A DNA stretch of 64,000 nucleotides from Methylopila turkensis (GCF_027922325.1 NZ_BSFL01000002.1:186001-250000); one strand, 5' to 3'; shown: positions 36,440 to 44,793, counted from the stretch's first letter. Notes: a model not told the origin generated them from the sequence alone. A program made the numbers and translations.

Positions 36440-37875
36440 CGCCGCGCCGGGTCGCGCTCGACGGGCCCGCCGACGTCGCGGGCTGGCGATCCGCGGCGCG
36501 GCGCCTGCTCGCCGCCCGCGTGCCGCCGGAGGCCGTCATCTGGAGCGCGGGCGATGGCGGCGACGACCTGTTCGCGCAGACAGAGCCCCTGCCGCCCGTC
36601 GCTCCGGAGAACGGCGCCGTCCATGTGCCCCGCGCGTTTCTCGACCTCGCCGAGACCGCGCTGCTTCATTCGGATCCGGGCCGGTTCGACCTCGGCTATC
36701 GTCTCCTGACGCGCGTCGTGGCCCGCCGCCACCTGATCGAGGACGAGGCCGATCCGGACGTGGCGCGCCTGCGCGGGCTCGCGAAGGCCGTGCGGCGCGA
36801 CAAGCACAAGATGACGGCCTTCGTTCGCTTCCGCGAGGTCGCGACCGACAACGGCCCATGGTTCGTCGCCTGGTTCGAGCCCGAGCATCATATCGTGGAG
36901 GCGACCGCGCCATTCTTCGTCCGCCGCTTCGCCGCCATGCGCTGGACAATCCTCACGCCGGAGCGTTCGGCGCATTGGGACAGTCAGGAGCTCAGTTTCT
37001 CGGCCAGCGCGTCCCGGAGCGAGGCCCCGGCCGAAGACGCGCTGGAGGACGTGTGGCGCACCTATTACGCGAGCATCTTCAACCCGGCGCGGCTCAAGGT
37101 CGCCGCCATGCGCTCCGAAATGCCGAAGAAATACTGGCGCAACCTTCCGGAGGCCTCGCTCATTCGTCCCCTGATCGCGTCCGCCGCGCGCGTGACCGCG
37201 GAGATGGTGGACGCCCCGCCCCCTGAACCCAAGAAAGGGCAGCGCCTCATGGCTCACAACGCCCCGACCGTCGACCGCGACACGGACGCGCTCGGCCGGT
37301 TGCGCGACGCCGTCGACGGTTGCCGCGCCTGCCCGCTCTGGGAGCCCGCGACGCAGGCCGTGTTCGGCGAGGGCCCCGCCGACGCGGCGGTGGTGGTCGT
37401 CGGCGAACAGCCCGGCGACAAGGAGGACGTCGCGGGACGTCCGTTCGTCGGTCCCGCGGGCGCGTTGTTCGACCGCGCCGCCGTCGAGGCGGGCCTCGAG
37501 CGACGCAAGGTCTACGTCACCAATGCGGTGAAGCACTTCAAGTTCGAACCGCGGGGGAAATTCAGGCTGCACAAGACGCCGGCTCCGGGCGAGATCGCGG
37601 CGTGCGGCCGATGGCTCGATCAGGAGATCTCGACGATCCGCCCGAAGCTGGTGGTCGCGATGGGCGCGACCGCCGCGCGCGCGGTGCTGGGCAAGGCGGT
37701 GAAGGTCGGGGAAGCCCGCGGCCATATCCTGCGGCGCGCCGACGGCGCGGAGGTGCTGGTGACCGTCCACCCGTCCTACCTGTTGCGCCTGCCGGACGAG
37801 GCCCGCAAACGGCAGGAATACGCCCGGTTCGTCGACGACCTGAGAAGCGCCCTGCCCTATCTCGACGCGGCGTGA
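36436..37875 (+). CDS. DUF4130 - UdgX uracil-DNA glycosylase fusion
   Basis: The 479-residue protein joins two modules. Residues 1 to about 265 form the TIGR03915/DUF4130 domain (AVRRDKHKMTAFVRFREV; FFVRRFAAMRWTILTPE), usually paired with the radical SAM partner. Residues from about 275 form a UdgX-type uracil-DNA glycosylase with CRACPLW, GEQPGDKEDVAGRPFVGPAG, NAVKHFKFEPRG, KFRLHKTP and VTVHPSYLLR. In Mycobacterium smegmatis UdgX the KRRIH loop His bonds covalently to the abasic site. Here the loop reads KFRLH and keeps that His. It is coupled by ATGA to the radical SAM gene and probably SOS-controlled. Confidence 0.88.
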   Translation: MTPRRVALDGPADVAGWRSAARRLLAARVPPEAVIWSAGDGGDDLFAQTEPLPPVAPENGAVHVPRAFLDLAETALLHSDPGRFDLGYRLLTRVVARRHLIEDEADPDVARLRGLAKAVRRDKHKMTAFVRFREVATDNGPWFVAWFEPEHHIVEATAPFFVRRFAAMRWTILTPERSAHWDSQELSFSASASRSEAPAEDALEDVWRTYYASIFNPARLKVAAMRSEMPKKYWRNLPEASLIRPLIASAARVTAEMVDAPPPEPKKGQRLMAHNAPTVDRDTDALGRLRDAVDGCRACPLWEPATQAVFGEGPADAAVVVVGEQPGDKEDVAGRPFVGPAGALFDRAAVEAGLERRKVYVTNAVKHFKFEPRGKFRLHKTPAPGEIAACGRWLDQEISTIRPKLVVAMGATAARAVLGKAVKVGEARGHILRRADGAEVLVTVHPSYLLRLPDEARKRQEYARFVDDLRSALPYLDAA

Positions 37876-37889
37876 GGTCGTGAGACCGC

Positions 37890-39134
37890 TCAGGCGGCCC
37901 GCAGCGCGCGCTTTTCGCGCGCCTCGAGCCAGAACGACAGCAGCGCGATGGCCAGGCCGCCGACGGCGAGCAGCGCGCCGACCCATCCCGGCGCGGTCCA
38001 GCCGAGGCCGGCGGCCACCGCCGCGCCGCCAAGCCATGCGCCGAGCGCGTTGGCGAGGTTGAAGGCGGAGTGATTGAGCGCCGCCGCAAGCGTCTGCGCT
38101 TCGCCCGCGACGTCCATCAGCCGCGTCTGCAGCGCAGGCCCGATCGCGATGCAGGCTCCGATCAGGAACAGGTTGACGGCCGCGAGCCAGACCGAGGACG
38201 ACGTCACCACGAAAAGCGCGAGCACCGCGCCGTTCCACACCAGCGCGCCGAGGATGGCGGCCTTGAGCGCACGGTCGGCGAAATAGCCGCCCGCGATGTT
38301 GCCCGCGATCATGCCGAGCCCGAGCACGCCGAGCATCAAAGGCACCGCGCCGACGTCGAGGCCGGTCACTTCGGTCAGCGTCGGCGAGATGTAGCTGTAG
38401 ACCGCGAACATGCCGCCGAAGCCGATCGCCGCCACGCCGAGGGTCAGCCAGACCTGCGGCCTGAGGAACGCGCCGAGTTCGCGCCGCGCGCTCGCGCCGG
38501 CGGCCGCCGGAACCGCGGGAATGAACGCGCGGACCAGCGCCGCCGTCAGAATCCCGAGGCCCGCGACCGCGATGAACGTCGCCCGCCAGCCGAATTCCTG
38601 TCCGAGCCAGGTCGCCGCCGGCACGCCGACGACGTTCGCGATCGACAGGCCGAGCAGGACGTTTCCGGCCGCTTGCGCGCGGCGGTTCGCCGGCACGAGC
38701 GAAGCCGCCACCAGCATGGCCACGCCGAAATAGGCGCCATGCGGCAGACCGGAGAGAAAGCGCGCGGCGTTGAGCGAGAGATAGCCCGGCGCAAGCGCGC
38801 TCGCGAGATTGGCGAGGGCGAACAGCAGCATCAGGCCGACCAGCAGCGCGCGCCGGGCCGTGCGGGCGAACAGAATCGCAAGGACGGGCGCCCCGACCAC
38901 GACGCCGAGCGCATAGGCGCTGATGGTGTGGCCGGCCGCGGGAATGGACACGCCGACGTCGCGCGCCACGCCGGGCAGCACGCCCATCGCGGCGAACTCG
39001 CCGGTGCCGAGCGCCAGTCCGCCGACCGCAAGCGCGAACTGGCCTGCTGCGGCGCCGAATGGAGCGGTCTCGGCCGGGCGTTCGGCGGCGGACTCGACGA
39101 AGGCGTCCGCGCAGATTGGATTTGGGCTTGCCAT
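37890..39134 (-). CDS. MFS efflux transporter (AraJ/Bcr-like)
   Basis: This 414-residue inner-membrane protein has about 12 membrane segments. It shows drug:proton antiporter features of the AraJ/CmlA/Bcr group: GTGEFAAMGVLPGVARDVGVS in helix 1, YALGVVVGAPVLAILFARTARRALL (motif A region) and RFLSGLPHGAYFGVAMLVAASLV. The likely role is export of a drug or sugar-like compound; the substrate is unknown. The start MASPNPIC has a GGAGG eight bases upstream. A terminator-like hairpin with seven Ts lies only 13 bases before the start codon on the coding strand, suggesting attenuation. Confidence 0.85.
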   Translation of the reverse strand: MASPNPICADAFVESAAERPAETAPFGAAAGQFALAVGGLALGTGEFAAMGVLPGVARDVGVSIPAAGHTISAYALGVVVGAPVLAILFARTARRALLVGLMLLFALANLASALAPGYLSLNAARFLSGLPHGAYFGVAMLVAASLVPANRRAQAAGNVLLGLSIANVVGVPAATWLGQEFGWRATFIAVAGLGILTAALVRAFIPAVPAAAGASARRELGAFLRPQVWLTLGVAAIGFGGMFAVYSYISPTLTEVTGLDVGAVPLMLGVLGLGMIAGNIAGGYFADRALKAAILGALVWNGAVLALFVVTSSSVWLAAVNLFLIGACIAIGPALQTRLMDVAGEAQTLAAALNHSAFNLANALGAWLGGAAVAAGLGWTAPGWVGALLAVGGLAIALLSFWLEAREKRALRAA

Positions 39135-39147
39135 AAGCGCCTCCAAG

Positions 39148-39172
39148 AAAAAAAGGCCGGCTTGCGCCGGCC
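39148..39172 (-). terminator. Intrinsic terminator in the leader of the MFS gene
   Basis: Read on the minus strand, GGCCGGC-GCAA-GCCGGCC is followed by seven Ts, then cttggagg and the ATG of the MFS gene. The stem is a perfect 7 bp with a GNRA-like loop. Its position within the 5' leader, next to the Shine-Dalgarno sequence, is what a transcription attenuator would look like. A leftover terminator of a lost upstream gene is the alternative. Confidence 0.7.
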
Positions 39173-39455
39173 CAAGTCTAGGGAGGAAACGCCCAAGGAG
39201 GGCTGCGCCCGACAACCGCCGGGCACGTTGAGAACGTATCCCACCCGCGATCTTTATTGCAACGCAGCACGGCGCATCGCTGGCATGCGTTTGCGCCGTC
39301 CGACATGTTGTCGCGGGATTATCGGAAGGGAGCGTCGAGGGGGGCGCAGCTTCCTCGACTGCCGGAGAGGTCAAAAAAATTCCGGCGCGGTTCGCCTGTT
39401 TTGGCGTCGATAGGCGTTCTAGGTCGAGGGCGCGGCGATTCCGGAGGACTCAGAC
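39173..39455. other. Divergent intergenic region: MFS leader and promoter of the next gene
   Basis: No gene of normal size lies here. On the minus strand an 11-codon frame (39286-39254, MPAMRRAALQ-stop) precedes the terminator and could be a leader peptide, though it may be chance. A weaker GCCCG/CGGGC stem lies between it and the terminator. On the plus strand, the ggaggactcagac before 39456 is a good ribosome-binding site for the following gene. Confidence 0.35.
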
Positions 39456-40391
39456 GTGACTGGAAGCGAAGCTCCGCGGCGCGGGGATGGGCCGGTGACG
39501 GTCGATCCGCTCGCCGCTCGCATGGCCTCGGGCGGCGGCGCCGCACGGCCGATCGGCGCGGCTGCTTTCGTGGCGCGCGAGCGCCGCCGGCGCGAGCGCG
39601 CGCGCAATCCTGCCAGCGCCCTGTTCGGGGCTGGGATCATAGCGTTGGCTGCCGGGGGCTGGGTTGCGTTCGCCTGGGCGCCCGCGCCGACCTCGGCCGG
39701 ATCGGTTGACGCCGCGCCGCCGCAGGCGGCCGGGGATCGCGCGAAACTCGATGAGGACGTCCGGCGGCTGTCGCACGAGCGCGCAGCGCAGGCGGAAGAA
39801 GTCGCTGAACAGGAGAAGCGCATCGCCGAGCTTGTGGAGCGGCGAAAGACGCTTGAGAAGCAGGTGGCGGACCTTGCCGCCCCATTGTCTGACCCGGGGA
39901 ACGCCGAGCGCGCCCCGACCGAACGCTCTGAGCCCGCGGCGAGAGACGACACTCCGGTGGAGGAGAGTTCGAACGCCGCCCGCGAGCGCGCGGCCGTCAT
40001 GACGTCAACCGACGCGCCGGAACGGCCAGGGGCGACGCCGCCTTTGGAAACTGCGAACGCGGACCCGGGCGCCGAAGCGACCGCAGCGCCGGGCCCGGTG
40101 CGGGTGTTCATTCATGTTCGCGCTGGTGATCCCACGGCCCGCGCCCGCGCTGACGCCCTCGCGCAGGCGCTGCAGGACGACGGCGTCGAGGTGGCGGGCA
40201 TCCGGGGCGTCCCCCGCGCCGTGCGGCGGGACACGGTCCGCTACTACTACGACGACGACCAACTTGCGGTCGGGACGCTCGAACGCGCGCTGCGCGGCGC
40301 GTCAAGCCGGAGCTCCGCTCCGCTGACGCAGGACTTCCGGAACCGCCGGATCGCTCCTCGCAAGGGTACGCTGGAGATATGGCTGTCATAG
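39456..40391 (+). CDS. Bitopic membrane protein with coiled coil and LytR_C/SPOR-like tail
   Basis: I recognise no named family. The 311-residue product starts at GTG with GGAGG eight bases upstream. It has a basic cytoplasmic N-terminus, one membrane segment (ASALFGAGIIALAAGGWVAFAWA, about residues 53-75) and a coiled coil (LSHERAAQAEEVAEQEKRIAELVERRKTLEKQVADL). A disordered acidic linker leads to a C-terminal domain beginning PVRVFIHVRAGDPTARARADALAQAL. The last part, with VRYYYDDDQLAVGTLERAL, resembles LytR C-terminal or SPOR-type periplasmic modules. An envelope role is inferred from topology only. A tandem hairpin repeat covers its 3' end. Confidence 0.7.
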   Translation: MTGSEAPRRGDGPVTVDPLAARMASGGGAARPIGAAAFVARERRRRERARNPASALFGAGIIALAAGGWVAFAWAPAPTSAGSVDAAPPQAAGDRAKLDEDVRRLSHERAAQAEEVAEQEKRIAELVERRKTLEKQVADLAAPLSDPGNAERAPTERSEPAARDDTPVEESSNAARERAAVMTSTDAPERPGATPPLETANADPGAEATAAPGPVRVFIHVRAGDPTARARADALAQALQDDGVEVAGIRGVPRAVRRDTVRYYYDDDQLAVGTLERALRGASSRSSAPLTQDFRNRRIAPRKGTLEIWLS

Positions 40392-40486
40392 CCATGCGCA
40401 TGAACGGGCGGGGCACCGAAGCGGCCCACCCGTTCATAGCCATGCGCATGAACGGGCGGGGCACCGAAGCGGCCCACCCGTTCATA
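40387..40486. repeat. Tandem 48-bp repeat, two copies, each a strong hairpin
   Basis: The 48-base unit at 40387-40434 is repeated exactly at 40435-40482. Each unit contains ATGAACGGGCGGG and CCCACCCGTTCAT, which pair at 12 of 13 positions. The copies are adjacent and follow the preceding stop codon, so they could act as a double terminator. On the minus strand the period of 16 codons reads MNGWAASVPRPFMRMA twice, probably by chance. Confidence 0.8.
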
Positions 40487-40797
40487 TTCAACTAAAGCGT
40501 AAAGAAATTACGCTGTGACGGGTCTATATCAGCGACGGAGCGCTTCCGTCCAAAACGCCATAGCCGTCATCCAGAATGCGATGTGCGTTCCAGCAAGAGG
40601 ATGCATCACGCGAACTCTCCTGACAACGTTTCGATCCGAGGGCCTGTGCGGCGTCTCGTCTCTTGTGTCGGTAGAAAAACTCCCGCGCAACTTGGAAGTT
40701 CCGACGTGCGACGAAAGCACGACGTCACTCGCGCTGCATGATGACCGCCGCCGCCCGTCCCGCTATGAAGCCTTGGATGGCTATCGAGGAGGGTCGG
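40487..40797. other. Intergenic stretch with a short perfect palindrome
   Basis: Composition is lower in GC than the flanks. AGCGTAA-agaaa-TTACGCT at 40496-40514 is a perfect 7-bp stem that could be an operator or terminator. A 100-codon frame from 40515 lacks protein-like character and overlaps the next gene's start, so I do not call it. A strong ribosome-binding site (gaggagggtcgg) ends the region. Confidence 0.4.
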
Positions 40798-41097
40798 ATG
40801 ATTTGGGAAATCGCTGAGATCGACGTGAAGCCGGGCTCGGAGGCCGCGTTCGAAGCCGCGGCGGCGAAAGCCGTCCCGCTGTTCAAGCGGTCGAAGGGCT
40901 GCCGCGGCATGCAGATCCAGCGCTCGATCGAGCATCCGAGCCGCTACAGGCTGATCGTGGACTGGGAGTCGGTCGAGGATCACACCGTCGGGTTCCGCGG
41001 CTCGGAGGAGTTTCAGGAGTGGCGGCGACTGGTCGGGCCGCACTTCGCAGAGCCGCCGCGGGTGGAGCACACCGAGAAGCTCACTCTCGGCTTCTGA
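40798..41097 (+). CDS. Antibiotic biosynthesis monooxygenase (ABM)-fold protein
   Basis: The 99-residue protein has the ferredoxin-like ABM pattern: MIWEIAEIDVKPGSEAAFEAAAAKAVPLFKRSKGCRGMQIQRSIEHPSRYRLIVDWESVEDHTVGFRGSEEFQEWRRLVGPHF. It ends in a TLGF strand. Members are small dimeric monooxygenases or heme- or quinol-related enzymes, and some have no known activity. The ATG at 40798 has an excellent Shine-Dalgarno sequence; an upstream ATG at 40738 does not. It converges with the FUSC-type gene. Confidence 0.82.
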   Translation: MIWEIAEIDVKPGSEAAFEAAAAKAVPLFKRSKGCRGMQIQRSIEHPSRYRLIVDWESVEDHTVGFRGSEEFQEWRRLVGPHFAEPPRVEHTEKLTLGF

Positions 41098-41104
41098 CGC
41101 CGGA

Positions 41105-42157
41105 TCACGCGGCGCGCGCTTCGCTCAGGCGTTCGGCCAGCGCGGCGACGTTGCCGTCGAGGGCGCCAAGCGAATAGGCGAGGCTGAGCGCCGCCATGGC
41201 GCGGGCCGGATCGCGCCCCGTTTCGGCGCCGGCGACCCGCAACGCCTGGACCGCCTCGTCGAGCCGCCTGCGAATCTCGGGCGCGGGGGGTGGAACGGCG
41301 GCGTGCGGCCCCTTCGCCGCCGCCATGAGACGCTGCGACGCGTCGGCGAGCGCGGCCTTCGCGGCCGCCTTCACGTCTGGCATGTCGGCGCTCGCAATCG
41401 CCGCGCAGGCCCGCCCGATGGCGGCGCTGTCATTGCGGACGCGCCAGAGCGCCCGCACCAGAGCGCCGCGCTGCTGGCCGAGCGCGCTCGACCCGGGCGC
41501 CTTGCGCGCGTCGAGAACCGCCCGCTCGAAGGCCGACAGCCGACGGCGGATGCGGTCATGGGCTCCGAGCAGCTTGTGGGCGTCGTTCGGGTTCGACGCC
41601 CAGTTCATCAGGTCGCCGAGGAGACCCGCGATCTCGCGGGCAATCTCCTCGGCCTCGCTGGTCAGTTCGTGGTGCAGCTTGGTCGGGAAGATCGCGAAGG
41701 TGACGGCGATGCCGATCACGCAGCCCAATAGAATCTCGGCGATCCGCTCGTAAACGAGGTCGAACGAGCCGCCGGGGCTCGCCGTCGCGACGATGAGGAT
41801 CGCCGCCGTGACGGGCGCGACCTTGAGCGCCGGACGGCCGGCGGCGAGAAAGGCGAGAGCGGCGACGCTGAGCGACAGCGCGAGCGACGTGGAGAGCACC
41901 GTCTGCGGATGCAGCAGCGCGACGGCTCCTCCGAAAAAAGCGCCCACCACCGTGCCGGCCGCACGCTCCCGTGCGGCGACGATGGTGCCCGCCACGCTGC
42001 CCTGGACGACGAGCACCGCGGTGATCACGCTCCAGTAGCCTTGCGGCAGTTGGGCCAGAGTGGCGAGCACGAAGGCGAGGCCCGCCGCCACGGCCACCTT
42101 CAGCGCGAGGCGCATGTCGCGGGTTCGGCTGGCGAAGATCGACGACGGCCGGATCAT
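41105..42157 (-). CDS. FUSC-family (aromatic acid exporter-like) membrane protein
   Basis: The 350-residue protein has six predicted N-terminal membrane segments within residues 15-165: MRLALKVAVAAGLAFVLATLAQLPQGYWSVITAVLVVQGSVAGTIVAARERAAGTVVGAFFGGAVALL and following. A long helical cytoplasmic region follows. The QGYWSVITAVLV and ERxxGTxxGAxxG patterns match the FUSC group, linked to export of fusaric acid or hydroxylated aromatic acids. It has half the transmembrane repeats of full-length AaeB, so it may work as a dimer. The substrate is unknown. Confidence 0.85.
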   Translation of the reverse strand: MIRPSSIFASRTRDMRLALKVAVAAGLAFVLATLAQLPQGYWSVITAVLVVQGSVAGTIVAARERAAGTVVGAFFGGAVALLHPQTVLSTSLALSLSVAALAFLAAGRPALKVAPVTAAILIVATASPGGSFDLVYERIAEILLGCVIGIAVTFAIFPTKLHHELTSEAEEIAREIAGLLGDLMNWASNPNDAHKLLGAHDRIRRRLSAFERAVLDARKAPGSSALGQQRGALVRALWRVRNDSAAIGRACAAIASADMPDVKAAAKAALADASQRLMAAAKGPHAAVPPPAPEIRRRLDEAVQALRVAGAETGRDPARAMAALSLAYSLGALDGNVAALAERLSEARAA

Positions 42158-42295
42158 GGGCTTGGGCCTTCGCAGGGGAGCCGCCGGGCGGCTTCGTACG
42201 GGGCTCGGGCGCGTCGTGGCGGGGAAACCGCGGCCGAGGGTTGCGGAGCGACGCCGCTCGGCTCAAAACCACGGCGACTTTCGAGTTGAGAAGCT

Positions 42296-43282
42296 GTGTC
42301 ACACGCCCAAGACCAACGCGCCACCCGCCGGCTGGGTCCGGACGAGACCATTGAGGCTGGCAGGCTGCTCGCGGCGGGCCGCCTCGTCGCGTTCCCGACC
42401 GAGACCGTCTACGGCCTCGGCGCGGACGCCACGGATGGGCTCGCGATCGCCGCGCTCTACGCCGCGAAGGGCCGTCCGTCGTTCAACCCCTTGATCGCGC
42501 ATGCGGCGTCGGCGGACGACGCCTTGAAACTTGGCCTGTTCAACGCCGACGCGCGGCGGCTTGCGCAGGCGTTCTGGCCCGGACCGCTGACGATCGTGGT
42601 CCCCGCGAGCCACGGCGGCCCCGTCAGCGACATCGCGCGGTCCGGCCTCCCGTCGCTCGCGCTGCGGGTCCCGGACCACGCCCTCGCCCGCGCGGTGCTC
42701 GCCGCCGCCGGACGGCCGATCGCCGCCCCGTCGGCCAATCTCTCGGGCCGCGTCAGCCCCACGACGGCCGCGCACGTTCTGGAGGATCTCGACGGCCGGA
42801 TCGACGCGGTCATCGACGGCGGGCCGACCGTCGTCGGGGTCGAATCCACCATCGTCGCGTGCCTCGGCGAAGAGGTCCGGCTGCTGCGGCCCGGCGGCCT
42901 CGCGCGCGACGCCATCGAGGCCGTGATCGGACGACCGCTTGTGCAAGCGGAAGAGAGCGGGCGCCCGATCGCGCCTGGCCTGCTGGGCTCGCATTACGCA
43001 CCAAACGCGGCGGTCAGGCTCGACGCCCGAAGCGTCGCCCCCGGCGAAGCCCTGCTCGCCTTCGGGCCGCTTCCAGACGGGGCCGATCAGGCGGCCGCGA
43101 TCGAGAACCTCAGCCCGTCCGGCGATCTCGCGGAAGCCGCCGCCCGGCTGTTCGCGGCCCTGCGCGCTTTGGACGCCAGCGGCGCGCCTACGATCGCCGT
43201 CGCCCCGATCCCGTCGACCGGGCTCGGTGAAGCCATCCGCGACCGGCTGGCCCGCGCCGCGGCGCCGCGGACCATGCCGTAG
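42296..43282 (+). CDS. tsaC: L-threonylcarbamoyladenylate synthase (Sua5 type)
   Basis: This enzyme makes threonylcarbamoyl-AMP from threonine, bicarbonate and ATP for the t6A modification of tRNA. The 328-residue protein has the YrdC/TsaC domain (GRLVAFPTETVYGLGADATDG; APSANLSGRVSPTTAAHV; VVGVESTIVACLGEEVRLLRPGG). A linker (APGLLGSHYAPNAAVRL) and the extra C-terminal Sua5 domain follow, placing it in the Sua5 rather than the short TsaC class. The start is a GTG at 42296. The FAD oxidoreductase gene follows on the same strand with a 33-base gap. Confidence 0.93.
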   Translation: MSHAQDQRATRRLGPDETIEAGRLLAAGRLVAFPTETVYGLGADATDGLAIAALYAAKGRPSFNPLIAHAASADDALKLGLFNADARRLAQAFWPGPLTIVVPASHGGPVSDIARSGLPSLALRVPDHALARAVLAAAGRPIAAPSANLSGRVSPTTAAHVLEDLDGRIDAVIDGGPTVVGVESTIVACLGEEVRLLRPGGLARDAIEAVIGRPLVQAEESGRPIAPGLLGSHYAPNAAVRLDARSVAPGEALLAFGPLPDGADQAAAIENLSPSGDLAEAAARLFAALRALDASGAPTIAVAPIPSTGLGEAIRDRLARAAAPRTMP

Positions 43283-43315
43283 ATAAAAAGAAGCCAGCGA
43301 GCCGAGGAGAACGCG

Positions 43316-44746
43316 ATGTCCGAGACCATGCCGCACGAGGTCGCCGCGCGCTTCAGGGCGCTGGTGGCGGAGCGCGACCAGCTCGACGCTGAAGCCGCCG
43401 CGCCCAAGCTCGTGGAGCCGCGCGGGCTGTACCAGGGGCGCGCGGCCTTCGTGCTGACCCCGCGCAGCGTCGACGAGGTCGCGGCCATCGTAAGGCTCGC
43501 CCATGAGACGGGGACGACGGTGGTGCCACAGGGCGGAAACACCGGCCTCGTCGGCGGACAGACCCCGGACGGGAGCGGCCGCGCCATCCTGCTCTCAACC
43601 GCCCGGCTCGATCGCATCCGCGAGGTCGACGCCGAAGGCAATCTGATGGTGGTCGAGGCCGGCGTGACGCTGCAGCGCGCGCAGGAGGCGGCGGAGGCCG
43701 CCGGGCGGCTGTTTCCGCTCAGCCTCGGCTCGGAGGGCACCTGCACGATCGGCGGCAACATCGCGACCAACGCCGGCGGCACCGCGGTGCTCGCCTATGG
43801 CAACACTCGCGACCTCGTGCTCGGCGTCGAGGCGGTGCTGCCGGACGGGCGCGTCTGGAACGGCCTGCGCCGTCTCCGCAAAGACAACACCGGCTACGAC
43901 CTGAAGCACCTCTTCATCGGGTCCGAAGGAACGCTTGGGATCGTCACCGCCGCAGTGCTCAAGCTCTTCCCGGCGCCGCGGGAAACGGCGACGGCCTTCG
44001 TCGGTCTCTCGTCGCCGCAGGCGGCTCTCGCCCTGTTCCAGATCGCGCGCCTCCACGCCGGTCCGGCGCTCACCGGCTGCGAGATCATGCCCCGCATCGG
44101 CGTCGACTTCACGCTGCGCCACATGGCCGGGGCGCGCGACCCGCTCGAGGCGGTTCATCCCTGGTACATTCTGCTGGAATTGTCCTCGCCGCTCGCCATG
44201 GGCCTCGGCGAAACGCTGGAGGCGATCCTCGCGGAGGCGTTCGAGGCGGGGGTCGTCGACGACGCCGCGATCGCGGCGTCCGGCGAGCAGAGCGCGTCGT
44301 TCTGGCGGCTGCGGCTCGGCCTGTCGGAGGTTCAGGGGCACGAGGGCGGCTCGATCAAGCACGACGTCTCGGTGCCGCTTGCCCGCGTCGCCGCCTTCAT
44401 CGAGGAAGCGACGGCGGCGGTCGAGGCCCATCTGCCAGAGGCGCGCGTGGTCGCCTTCGGGCACATCGGCGACGGCAACATCCACTTCAACGTCTCGCAG
44501 CCGGTCGGCGCCGACAAGGCGCAGTATCTCGCGGGCTGGGACGCGATGAACCGCGTGGTGCACGCGGTCGTCGCCGCGCATGGCGGCTCGGTCGCGGCCG
44601 AACACGGCGTGGGACGGCTGAAGCGCGGCCTGCTGGAGGACGTCAAGTCGGACGTCGAGCTCGATCTCATGCGGGCCGTGAAGCGCGCGCTCGACCCCAA
44701 GGGCGTCTTCAATCCGGGAGTCGTTCTGGCGGAAACGCGCTCTTAA
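43316..44746 (+). CDS. FAD-binding oxidoreductase, D-2-hydroxyacid dehydrogenase type (GlcD/DLD family)
   Basis: This is a 476-residue flavoprotein of the VAO/PCMH family. The FAD-binding half has VPQGGNTGLVGGQTPDGSG, LGSEGTCTIGGNIATNAGG and GSEGTLGIVTAAVLKLFP. The C-terminal half carries a metal/substrate-site signature, FGHIGDGNIHFNVSQP, and ends AAEHGVGRLKRG ... ALDPKGVFNPG. It oxidises a D-2-hydroxyacid such as D-lactate or D-2-hydroxyglutarate with an electron-carrier acceptor. The glycolate oxidase partners GlcE and GlcF are absent, so a stand-alone D-lactate or D-2-hydroxyglutarate dehydrogenase is more likely. Confidence 0.88.
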   Translation: MSETMPHEVAARFRALVAERDQLDAEAAAPKLVEPRGLYQGRAAFVLTPRSVDEVAAIVRLAHETGTTVVPQGGNTGLVGGQTPDGSGRAILLSTARLDRIREVDAEGNLMVVEAGVTLQRAQEAAEAAGRLFPLSLGSEGTCTIGGNIATNAGGTAVLAYGNTRDLVLGVEAVLPDGRVWNGLRRLRKDNTGYDLKHLFIGSEGTLGIVTAAVLKLFPAPRETATAFVGLSSPQAALALFQIARLHAGPALTGCEIMPRIGVDFTLRHMAGARDPLEAVHPWYILLELSSPLAMGLGETLEAILAEAFEAGVVDDAAIAASGEQSASFWRLRLGLSEVQGHEGGSIKHDVSVPLARVAAFIEEATAAVEAHLPEARVVAFGHIGDGNIHFNVSQPVGADKAQYLAGWDAMNRVVHAVVAAHGGSVAAEHGVGRLKRGLLEDVKSDVELDLMRAVKRALDPKGVFNPGVVLAETRS

Positions 44747-44793
44747 CGGCGAAAAGGCCACTATCGGGCGCGTTTGTGTACAGGAGTAGCCCG

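Noticed and set aside
40387..40486. CRISPR-like direct repeats
   Set aside because: Two head-to-tail 48-base copies without spacers and no cas genes: a simple tandem duplication of a hairpin.
40515..40817. A 100-codon frame before the ABM-fold gene
   Set aside because: No protein-like pattern, lower-GC intergenic composition, and it overlaps the strong ribosome-binding site of the next gene.
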